From positions 1 through 43,051 of the forward strand of contig NZ_JBCMNM010000025.1 in assembly GCF_050459865.1 (NCBI RefSeq): 43,051 bases of DNA, read 5' to 3'. Source of the DNA: Rummeliibacillus pycnus_B. GTDB lineage: Bacteria; Bacillota; Bacilli; Bacillales_A; Planococcaceae. Positions 32,904 through 41,559 of this stretch are shown here, piece by piece. Each line of letters opens with the position of its first letter. The stretch's first letter is position 1. The notes beneath the pieces are model-generated. The model was not told the origin of the DNA, did no database searches, and saw only the letters and a program-made list of their open reading frames with translations. The position numbers and the translations under genes are program-made.

Positions 32904-33593
32904 ATGAAAACAATATATCGTTCTGCAGATGAGGCAATAGCACAAGTTAAAGACGGAATGACCATTATGGTAGGTGGGTTTGGACTCGTGGGTATTCCTG
33001 AGCAACTTATTATTGCTCTCGCGAAGAGTGGAGTAAAGGATTTAACAGTCATCTCTAACAATTGTGGTATTGATGACTGGGGTCTTGGTTTACTATTAAA
33101 AAATAAACAGATTAAAAAAGTAATAGCTTCATATGTAGGCGAAAACAAAGAGTTTGAACGCCAAGTAATAGCAGGCGATTTAGAGGTCGAGCTGACTCCA
33201 CAAGGAACGTTAGCAGAAAAAATACGTGCTGGTGGTGCAGGGATTCCTGCTTTTTATACACCTGCTGGAGTTGGTACATGGATTGCAGAAGGAAAGGAAA
33301 TTCGCCTCTTTGGTGAAAAAGAATATTTACTAGAACAATCTCTGGTTGCTGATTTTGCTTTTATACGAGCTTATAAATCAGATCGGCTAGGGAATTTACA
33401 ATATAACAAAACAGCACAAAACTTTAATCCAATTATGGCAACTGCTGCGAAAATAACTATAGCGGAAGTGGAAGAATTTGTTGAAATAGGAGAACTAGAT
33501 CCGGGTTTTATTCATACGCCAAGTATTTATGTTCAAGGTATGCTTCAGGCAGAACAACAAAAACGCATTGAAAAAGTAACAACTCGATTATAG
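32904..33593 (+). CDS. scoA: 3-oxoacid CoA-transferase subunit A
   Basis: A 229-residue alpha subunit of a succinyl-CoA:3-ketoacid type CoA-transferase. It has the CoA-binding loop VGGFGLVGIPEQLI, the ISNNCGIDDWGLGLLL block and RAGGAGIPAFYTPAGVGT. It forms a heterodimer with the next gene product and moves CoA from succinyl-CoA or acyl-CoA to acetoacetate-type acids. ATG 32904 follows GGGGAGTGATGGG; the open frame starts earlier without a site. The beta gene begins ten bases after its stop. Confidence 0.93.
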   Translation: MKTIYRSADEAIAQVKDGMTIMVGGFGLVGIPEQLIIALAKSGVKDLTVISNNCGIDDWGLGLLLKNKQIKKVIASYVGENKEFERQVIAGDLEVELTPQGTLAEKIRAGGAGIPAFYTPAGVGTWIAEGKEIRLFGEKEYLLEQSLVADFAFIRAYKSDRLGNLQYNKTAQNFNPIMATAAKITIAEVEEFVEIGELDPGFIHTPSIYVQGMLQAEQQKRIEKVTTRL

Positions 33594-33603
33594 GGGGAAA
33601 AAC

Positions 33604-34236
33604 ATGAATATTCGTGAAAAGATTGCAATAAGGGCTTCAAAGGAAATAGCCGATGGAAATTACGTGAATCTGGGAATTGGTATGCCTACGCTTGTTGCTA
33701 ATTATATAGAAGAAAAAAATGTTATTTTGCAATCTGAAAACGGGCTTCTTGGCATTGGTCCTTACCCTACTTCAGATCAAATTGATCCAGACTTAATCAA
33801 TGCTGGAAAAGAAACCGTAACAACTGTACTTGGTGCGTCTTTTTTTAGCAGTGCAGATTCCTTTGCGATGATTCGTGGAGGACATATTGATGTAGCCATC
33901 TTAGGTGGTATGGAGGTTTCTGAAAAAGGAGATCTTGCTAATTGGATGATTCCAGGAAAGATGATCAAAGGTATGGGCGGCGCAATGGATCTAGTTCATG
34001 GTGCGAAAAAAGTGATTGTCATCATGGAACATAATGCAAAAGATGGATCTCCAAAGATTAAAAAGACTTGTGACTTACCGCTAACAGGAAAAAGAGTAGT
34101 TGATTTAATTATTACGGAAAAAGCAGTAATTGAAGTTACAGAGCAAGGACTCGTATTAAAAGAAGTGATGGATGGTTTTACTGTTGAGGATGTTTGCAAA
34201 TTTACAGGAGTAGAGCTCAAAGTGGAAATTAATTAA
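33604..34236 (+). CDS. scoB: 3-oxoacid CoA-transferase subunit B
   Basis: A 210-residue beta subunit. The catalytic glutamate is in LQSENGLLGIGPYP, which forms the glutamyl-CoA intermediate. The GIGMPTLVANYI opening and the GGAMDLVHGAKKVIVIMEH block are also complete. GGGGG precedes ATG 33604. The lipoprotein gene at 34254 follows 17 bases later, making a three-gene unit. Confidence 0.95.
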   Translation: MNIREKIAIRASKEIADGNYVNLGIGMPTLVANYIEEKNVILQSENGLLGIGPYPTSDQIDPDLINAGKETVTTVLGASFFSSADSFAMIRGGHIDVAILGGMEVSEKGDLANWMIPGKMIKGMGGAMDLVHGAKKVIVIMEHNAKDGSPKIKKTCDLPLTGKRVVDLIITEKAVIEVTEQGLVLKEVMDGFTVEDVCKFTGVELKVEIN

Positions 34237-34253
34237 GAAAGTAGGAGTTATCA

Positions 34254-34613
34254 CTGAACAAGCAAATAAACAAATTGTTATTCGTCTTCCTATTTGTCCT
34301 ATTAGTTTCAGCTTGTTCTAATTCAAGTACGGTTAACGAAATAAAAGTATCGGACTTGAACAACAAGATGACATCCAAAATTTTAAATCTAAAAGAAATC
34401 ACAACCATTGAAAATGCTATACGTAATACTAAGAAACTAGATGGAATAGTCGATGTAGCGAATCCACAATATTCAATTCAATTAGGAGAAGAATCTTATT
34501 CATTTTGGTTTCAGGAAAAATCAGCTACGTTCATAAATGAGCAAAATACTGAAACCATGTATAAAATTGAAAATGCGAGTGAAATCATCAACATTATCCG
34601 TGCTACTGAATAA
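34254..34613 (+). CDS. Small lipoprotein with apparent CTG start
   Basis: A 119-residue lipoprotein: MNKQINK as basic N-region, a long hydrophobic core, lipobox VSAC (Cys21), then a polar mature part without known domain. The basic N-region exists only if translation starts at CTG 34254, which has GTAGGAG five bases upstream. The next in-frame start, TTG 34275, would begin inside the hydrophobic core and lacks a site. It follows scoB closely and probably shares its transcript. Function unknown. Confidence 0.75.
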   Translation: MNKQINKLLFVFLFVLLVSACSNSSTVNEIKVSDLNNKMTSKILNLKEITTIENAIRNTKKLDGIVDVANPQYSIQLGEESYSFWFQEKSATFINEQNTETMYKIENASEIINIIRATE

Positions 34614-34694
34614 CTATTTTGAATAAGTTATGTTCAACAGGAAAGTGTTCATTTACTAATTATCCACAAGAATTTCACAATTTTGCTAAATCTC

Positions 34695-34723
34695 TTGTCA
34701 ATTTACGTAACTTCGATTAGAAT
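34695..34723 (+). promoter_or_regulatory. Promoter of the leuS T-box transcript
   Basis: TTGTCA (34695-34700), 17-base spacer, TAGAAT (34718-34723). Confidence 0.75.
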
Positions 34724-34764
34724 AAAACTCAATATGATATGACTATGAATGGGAATAGTAGGTT

Positions 34765-34967
34765 TATCTTGATTTTGTAGAGAGCTAACGGTTGGTGTAA
34801 GTTAGTAAATCGGTAAATTGAACTCGCCCGGGAGTCACAATGGTGAAATGAATGATAGCCAAAGTCGTTTTCCGCGTTAAGGAATCAAGTTGAGTGCTTA
34901 CACTAATTTGGGTGGTACCGCGGGAGAATTGATACTCTCGTCCCTTTTTCAAGGGACGAGAGTTTTT
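34765..34967 (+). promoter_or_regulatory. T-box riboswitch, leucine type, of leuS
   Basis: Contains the T-box core GGGTGGTACCGCG (34910-34922), Stem I with AGAGAGC and GGTTGGTG elements, and a specifier region GAACTCGCCCGGGAGT with CTC (34823-34825), a leucine codon. A terminator ACTCTCGTCCC/GGGACGAGAGT with T5 lies at 34934-34967, and the T-box can pair with its 5' arm to form the antiterminator. Uncharged tRNA-Leu(GAG) would allow read-through into leuS. Confidence 0.93.
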
Positions 34968-35043
34968 ATATTTCACGGAATTCTTCATATTAGAAGCAAA
35001 TTAACTAACTATCGTTATTTTACACAAGAAGGAGGAGTTACCA

Positions 35044-37461
35044 TTGAATTTCAATCATCAAGAAATCGAGAAAAAATGGCAAGCTTACTGGGCTGAACAC
35101 GAAACATTCAAAACAGTAAATGAAGATTCGAAACCTAAATTTTTTGCATTAGATATGTTCCCATATCCTTCAGGTGCAGGTCTTCATGTAGGACACCCTG
35201 AAGGCTATACTGCAACAGATATCTTATCTCGCTTCAAACGTATGCAAGGCTACAATGTAATGCATCCAATGGGATGGGATGCATTTGGTCTTCCTGCTGA
35301 ACAATATGCACTTGATACAGGAAATGACCCTGCAGAATTTACACAAAAGAACATCAGCACATTTAAACGTCAAATCCAAGAACTAGGTTTTAGTTATGAT
35401 TGGGATCGTGAAATTAATACAACAGATCCTGAATACTATAAATGGACTCAATGGATCTTCATCCAACTGTATAAAAAAGGTTTAGCTTACATTGATGAAG
35501 TAGCTGTTAACTGGTGTCCAGCACTTGGTACGGTGTTAGCAAACGAAGAAGTGATCGATGGTAAATCAGAACGTGGTGGTCATCCAGTAGAACGCCGTCC
35601 AATGAAACAATGGATGCTTAAAATTACTGCATATGCTGATCGTCTAATTGATGATTTAGAAGATGTCGATTGGCCAGAAAATATTAAAGATATGCAACGT
35701 CACTGGATTGGCCGTTCTGAAGGTGCAGAGGTCGATTTCAATATCAAAGATACGAACAAAAGCTTCCGCGTATTCACTACACGCCCAGATACATTATTTG
35801 GTGCTACTTACACAGTACTAGCTCCAGAACATGCATTAGTAAAAGAAATCACTTCAGATTCACAACGTGCTGCTGTAGAAGCATACCTTAATGAAGTGAA
35901 GATGAAATCAGATCTTGAACGTACTGATTTAGCAAAAGAAAAAACAGGTGTCTTCACCGGTGCATATGCAGTAAACCCAATTAACGGAAGAGAAATCCCA
36001 ATTTGGATCGCAGACTATGTATTATCTAGCTATGGTACTGGTGCAATCATGGCCGTACCAGCACACGATGAACGTGACTTTGAATTTGCAAAACAATTCA
36101 ATCTACCAATCATTCCTGTATTAGAAGGTGGAGATGTTTCAAAAGAAGCGTTCACTGAAGATGGAACACATATCAATTCTGATTTCTTAAACGGTTTAGA
36201 TAAAGCAGATGGTATCCAAAAAGCAATTACTTGGCTTGAAGAAAACAAAGTCGGAGAAAAGAAAATTTCTTACCGTCTACGTGACTGGTTATTCTCTCGC
36301 CAACGCTATTGGGGTGAACCAATTCCTGTCATTCACTGGGAAGATGGTACAATTTCAACTGTTCCAGAAGAAGAACTTCCATTAGTTCTACCAAAAACAT
36401 CTGATATCCGTCCATCAGGAACTGGTGAGTCACCACTTGCAAATATCGAGGAATGGGTAAATGTTGTAGACCCTGTAACAGGTAAAAAAGGTCGCCGTGA
36501 AACAAACACAATGCCTCAATGGGCTGGCTCTAGCTGGTATTTCTTACGTTATATCGATCCACATAACAAAGAAGCAATCGCTGATCCAGAACTATTAAAA
36601 CGTTGGTTACCAGTTGATATTTATATCGGTGGTCAAGAACACGCAGTTCTTCACTTGCTGTACGCTCGTTTCTGGCATAAAGTTCTTTACGATTTGGGTG
36701 TTGTACCAACAAAAGAACCATTCCAAAAACTATTCAACCAAGGCATGATTCTTGGTGAAGGTAACGAAAAAATGTCTAAATCCAAAGGCAATGTTGTAAA
36801 CCCAGATGATATCGTGGCTAGCCATGGTGCAGATACACTTCGTTTATACGAAATGTTCATGGGACCGCTTGAAGCTTCTATTCCTTGGTCTACAAACGGT
36901 TTAGACGGAGCACGTCGTTTCTTAGACCGTATCTGGCGTCTATTTATCAACGAAGAAACTGGCGAGCTATCAGATAAAATCCAAGCATCAAGTGATACAA
37001 CTTTAGAAAAAGTGTATCACCAAACAGTACAAAAGGTGACTGATAACAACGAACATATCCGTTTCAATACATCTATTTCACAAATGATGGTCTTCATCAA
37101 TGATTGCTATAAAGCTGAAGTTGTACCAACAGCATACGCTGAAGGGTTCGTGAAAATGCTAGCACCAATCGCTCCTCATGTCGCTGAAGAACTTTGGGCT
37201 AAACTAGGTCATGAAGATACAATCACATACGAATTATGGCCAACATTTGATCCTGCAAAACTTGTAGATGACGAAATTGAAGTCGTTGTTCAAGTCAATG
37301 GTAAAGTCCGTGCTAAACTATTGGTCTCAAAAGATGCATCACGCGAAGACCTAGAAAAAGTTGCACTTGCTGACGAACACGTAAAAGAGTTTATCGAAGG
37401 TAAAGATATCAAAAAAGTGATTGCAGTACCTGGAAAACTTGTGAACATCGTTGCAAAATAA
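35044..37461 (+). CDS. leuS: Leucyl-tRNA synthetase
   Basis: An 805-residue class I synthetase of normal bacterial length. HVGH (48-51) is the HIGH motif and KMSKS is at 576-580. The editing domain (about 225-415) has the threonine-rich FTTRPDTLFGATYTVLAPEH and the AVPAHDERDFEFA block. The C-terminus carries VNGKVRAKL. It charges tRNA-Leu with leucine and is essential. The start is TTG 35044 with GGAGGAG six to seven bases upstream. Expression is set by the T-box ahead of it; a terminator follows. Confidence 0.99.
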   Translation: MNFNHQEIEKKWQAYWAEHETFKTVNEDSKPKFFALDMFPYPSGAGLHVGHPEGYTATDILSRFKRMQGYNVMHPMGWDAFGLPAEQYALDTGNDPAEFTQKNISTFKRQIQELGFSYDWDREINTTDPEYYKWTQWIFIQLYKKGLAYIDEVAVNWCPALGTVLANEEVIDGKSERGGHPVERRPMKQWMLKITAYADRLIDDLEDVDWPENIKDMQRHWIGRSEGAEVDFNIKDTNKSFRVFTTRPDTLFGATYTVLAPEHALVKEITSDSQRAAVEAYLNEVKMKSDLERTDLAKEKTGVFTGAYAVNPINGREIPIWIADYVLSSYGTGAIMAVPAHDERDFEFAKQFNLPIIPVLEGGDVSKEAFTEDGTHINSDFLNGLDKADGIQKAITWLEENKVGEKKISYRLRDWLFSRQRYWGEPIPVIHWEDGTISTVPEEELPLVLPKTSDIRPSGTGESPLANIEEWVNVVDPVTGKKGRRETNTMPQWAGSSWYFLRYIDPHNKEAIADPELLKRWLPVDIYIGGQEHAVLHLLYARFWHKVLYDLGVVPTKEPFQKLFNQGMILGEGNEKMSKSKGNVVNPDDIVASHGADTLRLYEMFMGPLEASIPWSTNGLDGARRFLDRIWRLFINEETGELSDKIQASSDTTLEKVYHQTVQKVTDNNEHIRFNTSISQMMVFINDCYKAEVVPTAYAEGFVKMLAPIAPHVAEELWAKLGHEDTITYELWPTFDPAKLVDDEIEVVVQVNGKVRAKLLVSKDASREDLEKVALADEHVKEFIEGKDIKKVIAVPGKLVNIVAK

Positions 37462-37497
37462 TATGTATTATTCAATTTAGGAATGATTTAAGAAATA

Positions 37498-37538
37498 AAA
37501 ACCTTCTTTTCAAAATTATTTTGAGAAGAAGGTTTTTT
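37498..37538 (+). terminator. Terminator of leuS
   Basis: AAAACCTTCTT.TCAAAA/TTTTGA.AAGAAGGTTTT stem then T run. Confidence 0.92.
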
Positions 37539-37670
37539 GCATGGAAAAGACCATTGAGAAAAAGATAACCGTTTTTTTTAAGTAAATTTACTAAAAATAC
37601 ATATTTGATTGACTGAATTATTGTTAATATAATATTATACTAACAAATTTTAACTTTATAGGAGGAGAGT

Positions 37671-38642
37671 ATGAAAAAGTTACAAGTAATACTATTATTA
37701 ATTATTTCATTAGCAATTTGGGGGCACTCTAACAAGGTAAGTGCTGCTGAGGGTGAAGAAACAACATCAATAACTTTACCTAGTAATTTAGAAACATTAG
37801 AAGTCGGAGAAAAACAGGATTTAGCAATTATGGTCATAACAGATGGTCAATCAAGTACAGTTAACAGTAACATTATCTGGACCAGTTCAGATCCATCTGT
37901 CGTAAAGATTGATTCGAATAAAATTATTCCTTTAAAGAAAGGGAATATCATCTTAAATGTTGTATATAATAACATTTCTACGGATTTTCAAGTAACTATT
38001 AATGATACAAAAGCACCTATATTGTTAGGTGTTGACAATAAGATCATTTATAAAGGAACATCATTTGATGCTAAAAAAGGTATCAGTGCAAAAGATACAA
38101 ATGATGGCAATGTAACAAATAAGATTAAAATCAGTGGAAAAGTAAATAATAACAAATTAGGTACTTATAAATTAACATATACTGTTGTAGATTCTTCAGG
38201 TAATAAAACAACTAAAAATAGGATTGTTACTGTAAGAAGAACATTGAAAGATAGTTTTTATAAGGAAACTAAACATGAATGGACAATGTACGGACATAAA
38301 AACTTAATTAATACGAAGGGTAACTATATTTATAAAAACAATATTGTTCTAATACCAGTAGAGGATAAAAAATATGCCTATCTTGTATTATTTGCCGAAC
38401 ATGAAAAATTAAAACCAAGTCAAATTAAATTTACAATCAATAAGAAAAGTAAAACTATAAAATTAATGGAAAATGCGGAATTTCTCTCGAATTCAGAAAT
38501 AGCATTTTTGAAAAACAATATTAAAAGTAATAGTATTGTAGAGGTCGAGTTTAAAAATTCTAAAAAAACTGTACATTATAAGCTCAATCAAAAACAAGTG
38601 GATGCATTAATTGATAGCATCAAGTGGTATGATCAATTATAA
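37671..38642 (+). CDS. Secreted protein with bacterial Ig-like domains
   Basis: A 323-residue secreted protein. Signal peptide MKKLQVILLLIISLAIWG..., cleaved near VSAA (about 26). Residues about 33-112 are a Big_2-type Ig domain (LEVGEKQDLAI...WTSSDPSVVKID...KKGNIILNVVY). Residues about 115-190 are a DUF5011-type Ig domain (DTKAPILLGVDNKIIYKGTSFDAKKGISAKD...GTYKLTYTVVDSSGN). The last 130 residues are lysine-rich and unassigned. No LPxTG or S-layer anchor is seen. GGAGGAG precedes ATG 37671. It is a probable wall- or matrix-associated protein. Confidence 0.85.
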   Translation: MKKLQVILLLIISLAIWGHSNKVSAAEGEETTSITLPSNLETLEVGEKQDLAIMVITDGQSSTVNSNIIWTSSDPSVVKIDSNKIIPLKKGNIILNVVYNNISTDFQVTINDTKAPILLGVDNKIIYKGTSFDAKKGISAKDTNDGNVTNKIKISGKVNNNKLGTYKLTYTVVDSSGNKTTKNRIVTVRRTLKDSFYKETKHEWTMYGHKNLINTKGNYIYKNNIVLIPVEDKKYAYLVLFAEHEKLKPSQIKFTINKKSKTIKLMENAEFLSNSEIAFLKNNIKSNSIVEVEFKNSKKTVHYKLNQKQVDALIDSIKWYDQL

Positions 38643-38689
38643 AATGGGAGTATTCCCCATTAAAAATGATAAATATTTATTTGCATTTG

Positions 38690-38720
38690 AAAAAGCTGTT
38701 CCATAAGGAACAGCTTTTTT
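38690..38720. terminator. Bidirectional terminator between convergent secreted-protein genes
   Basis: Perfect AAAAAGCTGTTCC/GGAACAGCTTTTT stem, 4-base loop. Confidence 0.92.
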
Positions 38721-38736
38721 CGCATTTGATAATCAT

Positions 38737-39519
38737 TCATTGATTTGTGAGTGAAATAAGTTCTCTAGTTGCTTTGCCATCTTTAGTTATTTTAATAATA
38801 CCTACATTTGGTGCAAGATACATTTTTATATCCCCATAATTGACACGGACTACGTTTTTAAAGGATCCAGCTTTTACTGTGAAAGGTTTTTTTAAAATGT
38901 TCATTTGTACAGGGGTGGGGCCCATAAAGTAGTATTTTTTATTATTGATTACTGGATACTCAAGTAACGTCAACCCCTCTGCATGAGCAGAGTACATAGT
39001 AAGACCAAGTGACCCTTCAATAATGTGTATTTGGTCATATCCTTTTGGATCTTCCTGAAAAGGTTTTTTACCTTGATACCAAACAAATGAATTTTTATTA
39101 ACATATTGCAAGAAGGGACTAGAAGTTTTTCCATTACTCCACATATAATCGTATTCACTAGAATATGAGATTATTGCAACACCAGTATTATGATATTTAT
39201 AAACCTTTTTTGGATTCATGGTATAGCTTGTTTTTTGTTTTTTTAAGATATTTAAATTAACGCTGTAGATATATCCAATTTTCTGTCCATATTTAACCTT
39301 TGCCCAGCCGTTAGGATGAATGAAATAAAGAAGGACCTTTTTATTTTTTGGAAGTTTTGTTAATTTAGTAGATTTTGAACTTGGGCTTTTATAAAGATTC
39401 GTTGGATAGATTACTTCTCCATTCATTGTTTCAGCTTTTGCTATAGGATGCTGAAACACAAATAAACCAATGGCAAAAATTAGAGCGATAAGGTATTTCA
39501 GGTAAGTAAATTTCTTCAT
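38737..39519 (-). CDS. Secreted SH3-domain protein
   Basis: A 260-residue secreted protein. The signal peptide MKKFTYLKYLIALIFAIGLF is followed by AKAE, then a bacterial SH3 domain at about 35-90 (NLYKSPSSKSTKLTKLPKNKKVLLYF...NGWAKVKYGQKIGYIYSVNL), which usually binds cell-wall peptide. The rest (about 95-260) is tyrosine- and lysine-rich beta-type sequence of unknown family. GGAG precedes ATG 39519. It faces the Ig-domain gene with a shared terminator, so both may belong to the same wall function, which is an inference. Confidence 0.82.
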   Translation of the reverse strand: MKKFTYLKYLIALIFAIGLFVFQHPIAKAETMNGEVIYPTNLYKSPSSKSTKLTKLPKNKKVLLYFIHPNGWAKVKYGQKIGYIYSVNLNILKKQKTSYTMNPKKVYKYHNTGVAIISYSSEYDYMWSNGKTSSPFLQYVNKNSFVWYQGKKPFQEDPKGYDQIHIIEGSLGLTMYSAHAEGLTLLEYPVINNKKYYFMGPTPVQMNILKKPFTVKAGSFKNVVRVNYGDIKMYLAPNVGIIKITKDGKATRELISLTNQ

Positions 39520-40083
39520 ATGATTCTCCTTTCAGTAGTTTGTCTTTAATTCACATATATTAATATTTGACCATTAATATTCCATCTAATTTTAATGTTT
39601 GAATATAAAGAAACGATTCTACTTTAAAGTACTTATTTTGAAATAGTTTATTAGAATAATTTTCATAATTCGAAGATTTGATAAAAAACATAGAAAGGTG
39701 GTTAACATAACCTCGATTCACCATGGTCTATCCATGAATTTGAGTATTTAATACAAGTCAACGATTATTTATGGTTTAGCTATCAACCTATCTTCTAAAT
39801 AAACAACTTAATAATTCGGGCAATATGTCATTTCCTGTATTTATGCCGCTCCAGATGGCGCTTTCGTGCTAAGCGAGCGTTGAGCCTCCTCGGAAGCCCG
39901 TACCGCGATTCTCTGCGGGGTCTCACCTGTCTCGCTTTCCCGCAGGAGTCGCCATCTTCCGCTTCATAGACAATATTCTAATAGATAAGGCATATAACAA
40001 TATCTTAAAAATTTTATTTGAAACTTTTTAGGACTTAAATCGTATATATTACTAATCAACTATTCGAGAAGAGGTTATGTTGA
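39520..40083. other. Gene-free interval holding repeat copy B
   Basis: Apart from the element at 39841-40005 nothing is recognised. The first 320 bases are AT-rich and would contain the promoter of the SH3-protein gene. The last 75 contain a GAGAAGAGG ribosome site for the next gene. Confidence 0.5.
39841..40005 (+). repeat. Dispersed GC-rich element, copy B
   Basis: Shares with copy A at 18742 the head (GCCGCT.CAGATGGCGCTTTC), the AGCCTCCTCG block, a long identical 3' half starting CTGCGGGGTCTCACCTGTCT and ending CGCCATCTTCCGCTT, and the tail ATAGACAAT.TTCTAATAGATA. Its middle differs (39865-39915), so the ends and 3' half are better conserved than the middle. Confidence 0.8.
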
Positions 40084-40713
40084 ATGGAATCACAATTTCC
40101 GAAGGTTCTTCGGTTCTTTACTTTATTATGGGCTGTAACAGCAGTAGGGCTATTTGCTGGGGTATTTGTTCCACCATCACTTGTTATGCCAATCAGTATC
40201 GCAACAGTTGTTTTACTGATTATTGTTATGTTTAGTCGTGCAGCAAGAAAAGCCAGCAAATTCATTTCAATCTTGTTTGCTTTCTTGACAGGTATTACGT
40301 TATATAGCCTATTAAACTTTTACATTGGGGCTTTAGGTGGCAATTTAGTTCTTGTCATCTTCGGTACAACTGCAGCTATCTTCATTGTGGCTGGTCTTAT
40401 TGGATACAATACAAAACGTAATTTAGGTAACTGGGGTAAGTTTTTATTCATCGTTTTAATCGGTGTGTTTATCTTCTCCATTATTACAATATTTGTTGGT
40501 TTTAGTAATCTTGTTATGGTGGTTGCTAGTGCGATCGGTGTACTCCTATTTGTAGGATACACATTGTATGATATGAACCAAATTGCCCATAATCATATTA
40601 GTGATGAAGAAGTTCCACTTGTTGCATTAAATCTATATTTAGACTTCATCAACCTATTTACTGAGCTACTAAGACTTGTTTACTTTTTGAAAAATATTTT
40701 TGATGAAGATTAA
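40084..40713 (+). CDS. Bax inhibitor-1/YccA-family membrane protein
   Basis: A 209-residue protein with seven predicted membrane helices. The conserved C-terminal family block FVGYTLYDMNQIAH...PLVALNLYLDFINLFTELLRL is present, including the acidic pair (Asp in YDMNQ, Asp in LDFINLF) that forms the pH-sensitive latch in the Bacillus homologue YetJ. Such proteins mediate a calcium leak across the membrane. The ATG has GAGG upstream. It is a single gene with a terminator right after it. Confidence 0.92.
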   Translation: MESQFPKVLRFFTLLWAVTAVGLFAGVFVPPSLVMPISIATVVLLIIVMFSRAARKASKFISILFAFLTGITLYSLLNFYIGALGGNLVLVIFGTTAAIFIVAGLIGYNTKRNLGNWGKFLFIVLIGVFIFSIITIFVGFSNLVMVVASAIGVLLFVGYTLYDMNQIAHNHISDEEVPLVALNLYLDFINLFTELLRLVYFLKNIFDED

Positions 40714-40724
40714 TCATTTATACG

Positions 40725-40761
40725 ATAGTGAAAGCTGATATAGCTTTCACTATTTTTTTTT
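40725..40761 (+). terminator. Terminator of the Bax-inhibitor-like gene
   Basis: Perfect 12-bp stem ATAGTGAAAGCT/AGCTTTCACTAT, 5-base loop, T run. Confidence 0.92.
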
Positions 40762-40881
40762 CGGGGTAGATTAATTTTACATTTAACTAAAAGAGTCATG
40801 TTATCTTCTTCAAAGATTCAGATGTATTTCAGTTTCATGTAGTAATATTGAAGTATGACTCCTAAATTAGAAGGTGAGAAT

Positions 40882-41559
40882 ATGAAAATTCTTGTAGCTG
40901 AAGACGATATGAGGTTGTTGAAGAATATTGTTTTTATGTTAAAAAAGGAACGTTATTCAGTAGAAGGTGTAGAAAATGGTTTTGAAGCATATGAACATGC
41001 TCTTATGGACGAGTATGATTTGATTATTTTGGATTGGATGATGCCCAAAATGGAAGGAATCACTGTGTGTCAGGAGTTACGGAAAAATGGATATGAAGGT
41101 GGAATTTTGATGTTAACTGCTAGAGATGATGCTCAAGATGTGATTCAAGGCCTTGACATGGGAGCAGATGATTATCTGATTAAGCCCTTTAAGATGCAGG
41201 TTTTATTAGCAAGAGTTCGTGCTATTTTGCGTAGAAAAAATAAACCAATCGAACAAATTATTCAACTGCAATCATTTGAGCTTCATGTAGATGCACGAAC
41301 ACTTTTCAAGAATCATGAGAAAATCGAATTAACAAAAAATGAGTTCTTATTGTTAGAATACCTATTTATTAATAAAGGACGTATTTTAACGAGAGAACAA
41401 ATTTATGATCATATCTGGGGATATGACGAGGAAGTATCCAATAATGCGCTGGACGCTTTAGTGAAATTAGTTCGAAAAAAAATAGATGATGGCGAGCAGC
41501 CTTCTCTTATTCAAACGGTAAGAGGTATCGGCTATAAACTGAGAGATGCCTATGTTTAA
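40882..41559 (+). CDS. OmpR-family response regulator
   Basis: A 225-residue regulator. The receiver domain has the acidic pocket AEDD (6-9), phosphoacceptor Asp51 in LIILDWMMPKMEG, and the conserved lysine in YLIKPFK (about 101). A winged-helix DNA-binding domain follows at about 128-222 (IELTKNEFLLLEYLFINKGRILTREQIYDHIWG). ATG 40882 has AAGGTGAG four bases away. The kinase gene overlaps its end by 14 bases. The regulon is not visible; no target gene in the window shows an obvious shared site. Confidence 0.95.
   Translation: MKILVAEDDMRLLKNIVFMLKKERYSVEGVENGFEAYEHALMDEYDLIILDWMMPKMEGITVCQELRKNGYEGGILMLTARDDAQDVIQGLDMGADDYLIKPFKMQVLLARVRAILRRKNKPIEQIIQLQSFELHVDARTLFKNHEKIELTKNEFLLLEYLFINKGRILTREQIYDHIWGYDEEVSNNALDALVKLVRKKIDDGEQPSLIQTVRGIGYKLRDAYV

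Noticed and set aside
36030..36950. Minus-strand frames opposite leuS
   Set aside because: Shadows of the leucyl-tRNA synthetase gene.
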